Positions 1-7,212 of a stretch of 64,000 nt of DNA are shown in pieces. The position numbers and the translations under genes are program-made. Position 1 is the first letter of the stretch, and the number at the start of each line of letters is the position of its first letter. Source of the DNA: Porticoccaceae bacterium (GTDB taxonomy: Bacteria > Pseudomonadota > Gammaproteobacteria > Pseudomonadales > Porticoccaceae). Under the pieces are notes generated by a model. The model was not told where the DNA came from. It saw only the letters and a list, made by a program, of their open reading frames with translations, and searched no databases. The stretch is from positions 1 through 64,000 of the forward strand of contig JAJFKC010000010.1 of NCBI GenBank assembly GCA_021773435.1, read 5' to 3'.

Positions 1-192
1 ATAGAAAACAACTCAAAGCAAAGGTGTTATCGCATATGCGCATGTTGCAAAAGCAACCGAACAGAGTAAAGAAATATTTTCAGCATCCCAAAATAACCTA
101 TGCAGCATAACCAGCCTATTAGGAAGCCGGGTTAATAGCAGAGAGCATTGACTGTCGTGGCAAAGATAAACGGCGAATTCCAATTAGCTAAC

Positions 193-258
193 TAGACGAT
201 GCAAGGCGGCTGAGGTGGCTAACGTGGGTATAGACCCGACCACTCCAGTAATCGTCTA
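193..258. repeat. Nested inverted repeat, possible RNA hairpin
   Basis: TAGACGAT at 193-200 pairs perfectly with ATCGTCTA at 251-258. Inside, GTGG at 215-218 can pair with CCAC at 240-243, and TGGGT at 225-229 with ACCCG at 234-238 (one G-U pair). The apical loop is four bases. There is no T-run after it, so it is not a classic terminator. It could be a structured RNA or chance. Confidence 0.3.
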
Positions 259-280
259 ATCAACACTTCCTCCTAATATT

Positions 281-325
281 ATTGATTAGAGGGTTATTGA
301 TTAGAGGATTATTGCGCAGAGGATC
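281..325. repeat. Three 15-bp tandem repeats
   Basis: Units at 281-295, 296-310 and 311-325. The first is ATTGATTAGAGGGTT, the second differs at one base and the third is more diverged. The spacer is non-coding. The same style of repeat, with different sequence, recurs elsewhere in the window. Confidence 0.75.
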
Positions 326-491
326 AATGGCTTAGCAAGCTTGACTTGGTCGTCACTGATAGAATAAAAAAGTGAAGCGGTTATTAACACAATGTAAAGT
401 GGCGATATTGTGCAGCCGACAAAAATAGTGCTTTCTTTCGAATGACCTCGCTGATCGTTTTATTTCGTAACAAATACGCGACCTAGGCTGT

Positions 492-536
492 GTGGCCCCG
501 AACTACGTGGCCCCGAACTACGTGGCCTCGAACGCC
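492..536. repeat. Three 15-bp tandem repeats
   Basis: Units at 492-506, 507-521 and 522-536. The first two are identical (GTGGCCCCGAACTAC) and the third is diverged. The array lies just downstream of the minus-strand lipoprotein gene. Confidence 0.8.
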
Positions 537-560
537 ACAAAGGGCGCCTCATTTTAGTTT

Positions 561-1691
561 TTACTCAAGCGCTGCCGTTGCGCCCTCCTTTTCCTGGGTG
601 CGCGCTCCTCTCAAAATGCCAGGTACGGCATGATTGCCTTCATGACAGGCAAATTCGAAGATTTGATCTTCGGTTGCCTTCATCGGGATCACGGCGGTAA
701 AAGGCTTGGTAAAGGCTGAGGGGTTATCAACGGTGTATTCGTAAACCAAGCGAGAGTCACTGGTGCGTGTCAGCTTTTCGGTCAAGTGAAGATTCTTGCC
801 CAATCCCACTGGGCCGCTTTTGTCCAGTGCCGCGAGGTCTAACGGCAACTGGTAGGAAGGCACTTTGTTGTTAAAATTGGTGGTTTCAATGACAAGCGTA
901 TCTCCGTCCCAATAACCGCGAGAATCCCCTGACCATTGGGTGATTCCTTCTGGCAGGTGTGCGTTGCCGTCGATAGGAATAATTCGGGCATCATGAATCA
1001 TCTCAGTAAACAGCACCACATAACCAGCCGCCTGTACAATTCTGAGATTGTTGTTATAGGAACTCGGCATTAGCGGCGGTCCAGCATTAAACCCGATCAA
1101 ACAGCGTTCAGAAAGACCAAGCGCTTCAGGCCCAGGTGGTCGAAAGTTATCGAGACCAATGGAGAAAAACCCGCGGATTGGAGGAATACGCGCAAAGTTT
1201 TTCTTGGCGAGTTCAACCGCCGCGGGTGTGAGTTCAGGCAAGCGACCGTTGGGTGGATCAACGATAAGCGATGTTCTGCTATCCCCGTTCATTTCAGTAC
1301 CGAAATCCAGCCAAAAGCTGTTATAGGGAATTTGAACATCTACCTCAGGTGGAAGGTTTAGATCCTTTTTGTTATCAGTATCATTGATATACAGCGCCTT
1401 TTGTCGATAGGCCTCTTCCTCTTCGGCGGTGAATACAGCCTTGTCACCAAGATCCTTTGGTCGTTCGAGTGGAGTTAATGTCCGGAAATCCCAGGTGCCC
1501 TGAATGTCGGGATGGCCCTGAGCATTGCGGGCAGATTGGTATCCTGCTGAGCCATTTGTTGAGCTACTTTTGGTAGAGTCAAGAGTGGCAGAAGCCGACG
1601 CGCCATCTTCGGTTGAATCGGTACAAGAAGTAGTAGTAATCAACGCTATCGCTAGTGCGACGACGGGGAGTAGTTTGCGAGTTAGAGTCAT
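561..1691 (-). CDS. Putative lipoprotein of unknown function
   Basis: A 376-residue protein with a hydrophobic N-terminal signal (about residues 6-22) followed by Cys23 in the context TTTSC, which suggests a lipoprotein signal although the lipobox is imperfect. After a Ser/Thr-rich linker the mature part begins with GHPDIQGTWDFRTLTPLERP. I recall similar sequences among uncharacterised secreted proteins of Acidobacteria and marine Proteobacteria, but no function is established and no catalytic motif is obvious. It would sit at the cell envelope. It stands alone on the minus strand, about 150 bp downstream of the DOPA-dioxygenase-like gene, and need not be co-transcribed with it. Confidence 0.75.
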   Translation of the reverse strand: MTLTRKLLPVVALAIALITTTSCTDSTEDGASASATLDSTKSSSTNGSAGYQSARNAQGHPDIQGTWDFRTLTPLERPKDLGDKAVFTAEEEEAYRQKALYINDTDNKKDLNLPPEVDVQIPYNSFWLDFGTEMNGDSRTSLIVDPPNGRLPELTPAAVELAKKNFARIPPIRGFFSIGLDNFRPPGPEALGLSERCLIGFNAGPPLMPSSYNNNLRIVQAAGYVVLFTEMIHDARIIPIDGNAHLPEGITQWSGDSRGYWDGDTLVIETTNFNNKVPSYQLPLDLAALDKSGPVGLGKNLHLTEKLTRTSDSRLVYEYTVDNPSAFTKPFTAVIPMKATEDQIFEFACHEGNHAVPGILRGARTQEKEGATAALE

Positions 1692-1845
1692 GTTACACCG
1701 TTGTTTTAGTTATGGGTTTCAGGCCAATTAACTTATAGCACAGCACGAATAAACTGTCGCCTGATCGATAGAAAATTGTAATACCAGATTGATTTGCCGT
1801 TGGCTGATTAGTGATCCTTTTTTCCTGCCGATTATGCTTTCTCTC

Positions 1846-2199
1846 TTAAGCATCAAACATTGATAAATCAAGTTCAGCGCTATCACCTAACCAATAGGCA
1901 TGATCAGTATGATCTTTTAAGTGCTCGTCAGTTAAGCCATGAACGAGAATAGTAAGGCCGTTTCTATTTTCATCTATCCAGGGAATCAACTCATCAAAGT
2001 CCTGATCGGTAAAAATAATTTGGCAACTCCACTTAGGGTGTGGTCCAACTGGTTTTTGATGAATGCGGCCCACCTTTAAACCAAAAAGCGTGCCGATTCG
2101 GTCGCATAAATCACGGGCAAATTCTAATGTTTTGTTATCGAAATACACGTGTGCGTGGTAGTCGTTATGGATGTTGATCGGGCGTTTTATTTCAGTCAT
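1846..2199 (-). CDS. DOPA 4,5-dioxygenase family protein
   Basis: A 117-residue soluble protein that matches the small DOPA 4,5-dioxygenase-like family by length and by its spaced histidines: NDYHAHVYF (His15, His17), VGPHPKWSCQ in the middle, and LVHGLTDEHLKDHTDHAYWLG near the C-terminus. Characterised members are extradiol ring-cleaving enzymes that use a single metal ion and catechol-type substrates; bacterial relatives mostly have no known substrate. It sits alone among small minus-strand genes, so neighbours do not reveal the substrate. The family call is fairly secure, the activity is not. Confidence 0.8.
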   Translation of the reverse strand: MTEIKRPINIHNDYHAHVYFDNKTLEFARDLCDRIGTLFGLKVGRIHQKPVGPHPKWSCQIIFTDQDFDELIPWIDENRNGLTILVHGLTDEHLKDHTDHAYWLGDSAELDLSMFDA

Positions 2200-2270
2200 G
2201 TTTGTCTGGCTTTTTTAGTTAGCGGCTTGATTAATAAAGGGGGCTGCGTGTTATTAGATGTGCGTCATTA

Positions 2271-2300
2271 ATGTTAGGAGTAGAAATGTTAAGAGTAGAA
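2271..2300. repeat. Two 15-bp tandem repeats
   Basis: ATGTTAGGAGTAGAA at 2271-2285 is followed directly by a copy with one mismatch at 2286-2300. It lies between two minus-strand genes. Confidence 0.7.
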
Positions 2301-2350
2301 ATATATTGGCTCAATGGAACAATTACTGCTTTTTTAGCGGGCCTCGATAA

Positions 2351-2866
2351 TTAAGTTGTTCTTAATTGGCCAAGAAAATCTCTTTTGCCGACAGGCACGC
2401 CTTTCCATCGTAAGATATTGTAGGTTGTAATCGCATGGAAATAAAAACTGGGCTGGGAGAAGGACAATAAAAACTCTTCCGCCAGGTAGTTCTCAACGAT
2501 GTCGCCATATTCAAACCTCATGGGCTTGCCTACGAAGGCATTTATTTCTTCTTCAGAGAGCGCCTCAAGTGCTAGCTGCGCGGTAGTGAGCATGTCGCGC
2601 AAGCTGCCGAATTCCTCAAGCATTGTCCCGTCAGGCGAGAATACCCCTTTCCTCAAACCTTCAATGGCTCCCATGGAGTGATGACACACGGATGTGATTT
2701 GAAATGTAAATGGCAGCATGTCATCTGCGAGTCGCGCCTGTACCAGCTCGTCAGTGGAAACTTGATTACTGACACAGTGGATTTCGGCCTTGTTTAAGAG
2801 TGCAATAACCGACCCAATAATTTGTAGGTAGGTGGGAATTGTCGCCTGGTACAGGGATATATTCAT
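2351..2866 (-). CDS. DUF1993 family protein
   Basis: A 171-residue soluble protein beginning MNISLYQATIPTYLQIIGSV, which is typical of DUF1993 proteins. These are thought to adopt a four-helix DinB-like bundle. No function is established for the family. The length is usual and the ATG start gives the expected N-terminus. The spacing to the upstream ketopantoate-reductase-like gene on the same strand (about 90 bp) allows but does not prove co-transcription. Confidence 0.8.
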   Translation of the reverse strand: MNISLYQATIPTYLQIIGSVIALLNKAEIHCVSNQVSTDELVQARLADDMLPFTFQITSVCHHSMGAIEGLRKGVFSPDGTMLEEFGSLRDMLTTAQLALEALSEEEINAFVGKPMRFEYGDIVENYLAEEFLLSFSQPSFYFHAITTYNILRWKGVPVGKRDFLGQLRTT

Positions 2867-2954
2867 TTTGGTTTCTCAATAAGATGTTGATTTCGACCTG
2901 TCAGACAAATTGCTCAGATTAAGTTTAGACTAATAGCACGTGGGTTTATTGTAG

Positions 2955-3956
2955 TCAGGTTTGGGAAGGTTGGGGATTGAGCCTGCCTGAAAAATTATCT
3001 TCAATGGCCCTGACCGTTCTGTAGGCAAACTCAGTATAGGGAACCGGAATGCCCAGGCGTATGCCTTCCCTAAAGACATGGCCGACGGTCTCTTCGATTT
3101 CAGTTTTTTTTCCAGCCAATACATCCTGAAGCATCGATGGAACAATCCGCGTGCGACCGCTCTCGGCGACCTGTTTTCCTGCATTGACGAGCATCTGTAC
3201 CGCCTTATCAAAAGGGGCGTCTCTCAGTGTTTTTTGGTTAAACACGCTCCACGCATCATGGTCAGACAAAGTGATTTGTAATGCTTCAGCAACCGCTGCA
3301 ACCTCCCGGTACATGTGCACGGCAAGCGTCGCCAGTTCTGGACTTGACCAAACCAGATGCACGGGCAGCCGCGTAATGGCCGCCAGCGGCGCAAAGGGGT
3401 TTTGAATGGCCTGCTTGGTCCATTCAATAGAGTTTATATTTTCAGATGCAACTGCATTTAGTCCTGAATCAAGAAAGGCCTGAACCAGTGCCTCGACACG
3501 ACCAGACCGGCTGCCATCTTGTTCGCCAAAAAAAGTAATGCCATCAAGCGAGTAGTTGACCTCACCTGCTTTGACGAGAGTCGCCCCGATCATTGTCGTG
3601 GCCCCCAACACTTTGTCGGCACCAAACACCTTGGCCAGTTGTTCATTTTTAACCACGCCATTTTGCAGCGAAGCAACACAACCAACAGCTAAATGTTTGA
3701 CTCCTTCTAAAGCTGTTTCCATGTCTTTAGTTTTAACGGCAACAAGCAGAACATCTGCATAATCCAGATTGGATGTATCCACGTAGGCGGGAACCTTGAT
3801 TCGAAAATCAGATAATCCTGTGAGCTGTAGCCCCTGCTCTGAAGACGCCTGACAGTGCCCAGCCCGCGCGATGATGACAACATCCATACCAATTTTTGCT
3901 AGATGGCCAGCGATGACAGAACCGACACCACCTGCGCCAAGAATGACGATTTTCAT
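2955..3956 (-). CDS. Ketopantoate reductase family (ApbA/PanE) dehydrogenase
   Basis: A 333-residue NAD(P)-dependent dehydrogenase. The N-terminal Rossmann fold carries GAGGVG at residues 7-12. The C-terminal helical domain has a WTKQAIQNPFAPLAAI segment, which corresponds to the conserved lysine/asparagine region of ketopantoate reductases. PanE makes pantoate for coenzyme A, but this family has many catabolic paralogues. The gene lies beside a CoA-ester catabolic cluster rather than pan genes, so a 2-oxo or 3-hydroxy acid substrate is equally possible. A strong ribosome-binding site (AAGGAG) precedes the ATG. Confidence 0.8.
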   Translation of the reverse strand: MKIVILGAGGVGSVIAGHLAKIGMDVVIIARAGHCQASSEQGLQLTGLSDFRIKVPAYVDTSNLDYADVLLVAVKTKDMETALEGVKHLAVGCVASLQNGVVKNEQLAKVFGADKVLGATTMIGATLVKAGEVNYSLDGITFFGEQDGSRSGRVEALVQAFLDSGLNAVASENINSIEWTKQAIQNPFAPLAAITRLPVHLVWSSPELATLAVHMYREVAAVAEALQITLSDHDAWSVFNQKTLRDAPFDKAVQMLVNAGKQVAESGRTRIVPSMLQDVLAGKKTEIEETVGHVFREGIRLGIPVPYTEFAYRTVRAIEDNFSGRLNPQPSQT

Positions 3957-4363
3957 GGAGAACTCCTTTTTGCTATAAGTATGGTTAGCAGGGATTGTGT
4001 GTCAATTATTGATCGATAACTTGACGGGCGGGTGATTGCTCGGGTGAAAAGCATGGATCGAAATTAACAGGTTTATTGGACGGGGCCAAAAAATAATCGA
4101 GCCGAGTCTTGACTGATTGTCCCTTATTTTCCTGTCGTCCTGCCAGCTATTTGTCATCCATACGACACACAATCGTGCTCGAAAACAGAAGGCGTGGGAA
4201 GAGATGCGGAGTAAACATGCTTTCTCTCAATACCCACTTGCAGGTAGAATAATCGCCGCTAAATACGTAGGGCCAGATAGTTTTAATTAGCTCGTTAGTT
4301 TAACCGGACCGAATACACAAACACACAAATCTCAATTTACTTATCTCTATAGCAGGAAATATT
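3957..4363. other. Divergent intergenic region before the catabolic block
   Basis: 407 bp between a minus-strand dehydrogenase gene and the plus-strand HMGCS-like gene. It should hold the promoters of both. No gene, clear repeat or convincing promoter box was identified by eye. Confidence 0.5.
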
Positions 4364-5812
4364 ATGGTAGGAATTACAGCTTACGGTGCTTATTTGCCTC
4401 GCTTACGGCTGCAAAAGAAAGTAATCGCTGATGCCAATAGCTGGTTTGACTCGGGTCTCGTGGGTCTGGGCAAGGGTGAGAAGACCATGTGCAACTGGGA
4501 TGAAGATGCCATAACTATGGCGACGGAGGCCTATGCCGATTGCATGGGGCGTGAATCTGGCCAGTCGCCAGCTGCTTTGTTTCTTGCCTCAACCAGCTTG
4601 CCCTTTGCTGACCGTCAGCATTCGGTGATTGTCGCTGAAGCGCTTAATCTGGAGACTGCGGATCTGCGCACCATGGATGTGACATCGTCCCAACGTGCTG
4701 CAACTTCTGCGCTGCTATCTGCTTTGGATATTGCTGCCGCAGGCAACGGTGCGGCGGTGGTGGTATCTGCTGAACACCGTCTCACCAGGTGTGCGTCTCG
4801 TGAGGAGATGTTGTTTGGTGATGGTGCTGCGGCGATTTCAGTAGGTACTGATGGAGTTATTGCTGAGCTGGTTTGTAGTTTTACTCAGGCCACAGATATG
4901 GTAGATCACTACCGTGCCGAGGGTCAGGACTTTGACTATGGTTGGGAAGAGCGCTGGGTCCGTGATGTGGGCTATATGGGCATATTGCGTCATGCGGTTG
5001 AAGGCCTGCTAAGCAAAGCTGAAGTCGACGCCGGCGAGATTAAACATTTTATTCTACCGACGGACCAGGGTCGCGTACCCGCTATGGTTGCCAAGCGGCT
5101 GGGTATTGCCGACGCGGCGGTGGCCGATAATTTATTGCAGTCCGTGGGAAATACTGGTACCGCGCAGCCATTATTGTTGCTAGCTCAGCGACTGGAACAG
5201 GCCGAGCCGGGTGATCTGATTCTGGTAACCGGTTTTGGTCAGGGTTGTGATACTTTGTTGTTCCGCGCTACGGACGGAATTAAAGGTAAGAAACCGCTGA
5301 CGGGGGTATCGGGGCATTTAGCCCGCGGCGTCGCAGAAGAGAACTATAATAAATATCAATCGTTCAATAATTTACTCGATAAAGAACTTGGCAAGCGGGC
5401 TGATACCGACAAAACAGCTTTTCTGTCGGCTATGTACCGCAATAGAGATTTGGTGAATAGCTTTATCGGTGGTAAGTGTACCGCCTGTGACACGGTGCAG
5501 ATGCCCAAGCATAATTATTGTGTCAACCCGGATTGTGGCGCATTTAAAACCCAGGAAGATCACCCAATGTCTGGGGTTAAAGGCAAGGTGGCCACCTGGA
5601 CCGCCGATCGCCTGACCTTTGATTTTAATCCGCCGGCCTACTTTGGTTTAGTGAAGTTTGATGGTGGTGGTCGTATTATGATGGATATGACCGAGGTCGA
5701 TCCGGATACTTTTGATATCGGTACGGAAGTGTCGGTGCATTTTCGTATCAAGCAGATCGATAGCCAACGGGGTTTCCGCAAATATTTCTGGAAAGCCGTA
5801 CCTGCTGCATAG
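4364..5812 (+). CDS. HMG-CoA-synthase-like domain fused to a DUF35 (Zn-ribbon/OB-fold) domain
   Basis: A 482-residue two-domain protein. Residues 1 to about 340 resemble archaeal-type HMG-CoA synthase/KAS III enzymes (start MVGITAYGAYLPRLRL, FGDGAAAISVG, QSVGNTGTAQPLLLLAQ). From about residue 345 there is a DUF35 module with a four-cysteine ribbon (CTACDTVQMPKHNYCVNPDC) and an OB-fold. DUF35 proteins tether acyl-CoA between thiolase-fold enzymes. Odd: where the nucleophilic cysteine is expected, the sequence reads DVTSSQRAATSAL (Ser108/Ser109), so condensation by the usual mechanism is doubtful. The next gene is an SCP-x-like thiolase 71 bp away, as in thiolase-DUF35-HMGCS complexes. AGGAAA precedes the ATG. 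The domain calls are firm; the reaction is unknown. Confidence 0.85.
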   Translation: MVGITAYGAYLPRLRLQKKVIADANSWFDSGLVGLGKGEKTMCNWDEDAITMATEAYADCMGRESGQSPAALFLASTSLPFADRQHSVIVAEALNLETADLRTMDVTSSQRAATSALLSALDIAAAGNGAAVVVSAEHRLTRCASREEMLFGDGAAAISVGTDGVIAELVCSFTQATDMVDHYRAEGQDFDYGWEERWVRDVGYMGILRHAVEGLLSKAEVDAGEIKHFILPTDQGRVPAMVAKRLGIADAAVADNLLQSVGNTGTAQPLLLLAQRLEQAEPGDLILVTGFGQGCDTLLFRATDGIKGKKPLTGVSGHLARGVAEENYNKYQSFNNLLDKELGKRADTDKTAFLSAMYRNRDLVNSFIGGKCTACDTVQMPKHNYCVNPDCGAFKTQEDHPMSGVKGKVATWTADRLTFDFNPPAYFGLVKFDGGGRIMMDMTEVDPDTFDIGTEVSVHFRIKQIDSQRGFRKYFWKAVPAA

Positions 5813-5883
5813 CCACAATAGCTAAATTGATAACTAAATTAGAGAACGCTCGACTAGCTGAGTAATTGAGAGGAGTCATTAAT

Positions 5884-7086
5884 ATGGCCAGAGGAATTAA
5901 AGATAAAGTTGTTATTTTGGGTGCCGGTTGCAGTAAATTTGGCGAGCGTTGGGAGTGTGAGCCAGCCGACTTGATGGCGGAGGCGTTTGAAGAATGCATT
6001 GCCGATGCTGGTATAGAAAAGAATCAGATTGAAGCTGCCTGGCAGGCCACAGGTATCGACTCGTTCAGTGTTGGGCCGGGCGCCATGCCTCTGAGCATGG
6101 CGCTGCGTTTGCCGTATATCCCGGTTACGCGCCTGGAAAATTATTGCGCCAGTGGTACCGAGGCCTTTCGCGCGGCGACCTATGCCGTGGCCTCTGGTGC
6201 CTGTGATATCGCGCTGGCGATGGGTTTTGAGAAACTCAAAGATACCGGCTACGGAGGCCTGCCTCAACGGTCACGTGGCGTGAGCAACGACATGTACTAC
6301 CCAAACCTGTCAGCGCCAGGTATGTTTGCCCAGCTGGCGGCGGGGTATCGTGCCAAATACGGCACCAACAAAGAAGATCTGAAAAAAGCCATGGCTCATA
6401 TCTCTGTTAAAAGCCATGCCAATGGCCTGAAAAATCCCAAGGCCCATTTACAGCGCGCGATTACCGAAGAGCAAGCGCTCAATGCACCGATGATCGCTGA
6501 GCCCATTGGTTTGTACGACTGTTGTGGCGTTAGTGATGGCGCGGCCTGTGCCATTGTTACCACTCCGGAAATGGCCAAGAGCCTGGGCAAGAAGGATTTG
6601 ATCAGTGTTAAAGCACTGCAACTGTGTGCATCCAATGGCGAGGAAGGCGGTTTCGATAATTGGGACGGCTCCTACGTGGCGACGACCCGTATTGCGGCGA
6701 AACGAGCTTACGAAGAAGCGGGTGTCACCAAGCCTCGTAAAGAAATCAGTATGACCGAAGTTCACGACTGCTTCTCGGTCACCGAAATGGTCACCATGGA
6801 GGATTTATATCTGTCCGAAGACGGTGGTTCGGTGAAAGATGTGCTCGACGGCGTTTACGATGCCGACGGTGAAGTGCCTTGTCAGATTGATGGCGGCCTG
6901 AAATGCTTTGGTCATCCCATCGGTGCCTCTGGTCTGCGCATGTTGTACGAGATGTATTTACAGCTGGGAGGCCGAGCCAGTGATCGCCAATTGTCCGATC
7001 CGAAACTGGGTCTGACCCATAACCTGGGTGGTTTCCCTCACCAGAATGTGGTGAGTGTGGCGATTATTGGCCAACACGGTATTTAG
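5884..7086 (+). CDS. SCP-x/Ltp2-like thiolase or acyl-CoA aldolase
   Basis: A 400-residue thiolase-fold protein. The nucleophile region is ENYCASGTEAF with Cys88. The catalytic histidines are in EVHDCFS (His294) and in GHPIGASG (His344). The C-terminal CxG loop of classical thiolases is replaced by NLGGFPHQN, as in SCP-x-type enzymes. Such enzymes cleave 3-ketoacyl-CoA or catalyse retro-aldol cleavage of branched CoA esters, often with a DUF35 partner; the upstream gene encodes one. I chose the ATG at 5884 because AGAGGAG lies just upstream; an in-frame TTG at 5866 is less likely. Confidence 0.85.
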   Translation: MARGIKDKVVILGAGCSKFGERWECEPADLMAEAFEECIADAGIEKNQIEAAWQATGIDSFSVGPGAMPLSMALRLPYIPVTRLENYCASGTEAFRAATYAVASGACDIALAMGFEKLKDTGYGGLPQRSRGVSNDMYYPNLSAPGMFAQLAAGYRAKYGTNKEDLKKAMAHISVKSHANGLKNPKAHLQRAITEEQALNAPMIAEPIGLYDCCGVSDGAACAIVTTPEMAKSLGKKDLISVKALQLCASNGEEGGFDNWDGSYVATTRIAAKRAYEEAGVTKPRKEISMTEVHDCFSVTEMVTMEDLYLSEDGGSVKDVLDGVYDADGEVPCQIDGGLKCFGHPIGASGLRMLYEMYLQLGGRASDRQLSDPKLGLTHNLGGFPHQNVVSVAIIGQHGI

Positions 7087-7112
7087 TTCAGTACAGTATT
7101 TAGTAATTCGCG

Positions 7113-7135
7113 CGACCCCGTGATTACAGGGGTCG
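7113..7135. repeat. Hairpin downstream of thiolase gene
   Basis: CGACCCC at 7113-7119 pairs with GGGGTCG at 7129-7135 around a nine-base loop. There is no T-run after it, so intrinsic termination is uncertain. Confidence 0.35.
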
Positions 7136-7212
7136 TGGTGGCTTGCTATAGAAGAAGCAGCTCTTTAAACAAGTCGCTGGCTGTCTGAGATATTTATATT
7201 TAAGGAGAAGGG

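Larger units (their letters stand above)
1..560. other. Non-coding stretch with two short tandem repeats
   Basis: No convincing gene is seen here. The stretch contains two separate three-copy 15-bp tandem repeats (281-325 and 492-536) and a nested inverted repeat (193-258), each listed separately. The downstream gene on the minus strand ends at 561, so this is its 3' side. Confidence 0.5.

Noticed and set aside
215-223. GTGGCTAAC resembles half of an integron attC site
   Set aside because: The R and L boxes of attC do not fit in order and spacing, and no integrase or cassette array is seen.
2930-3427. Several long open frames overlapping the ketopantoate-reductase-like gene in other frames
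   Set aside because: They have no recognisable family, no good ribosome-binding sites, and lie within a well-supported gene.
5866-5883. Earlier TTG start for the thiolase
   Set aside because: It would place the AGAGGAG ribosome-binding site inside the gene and add MRGVIN, which has no family counterpart; ATG 5884 fits.
7113-7135. Hairpin after the thiolase gene as a transcription terminator
   Set aside because: No T-run follows and the same-strand dehydrogenase gene comes soon after; it is kept only as a weak hairpin.
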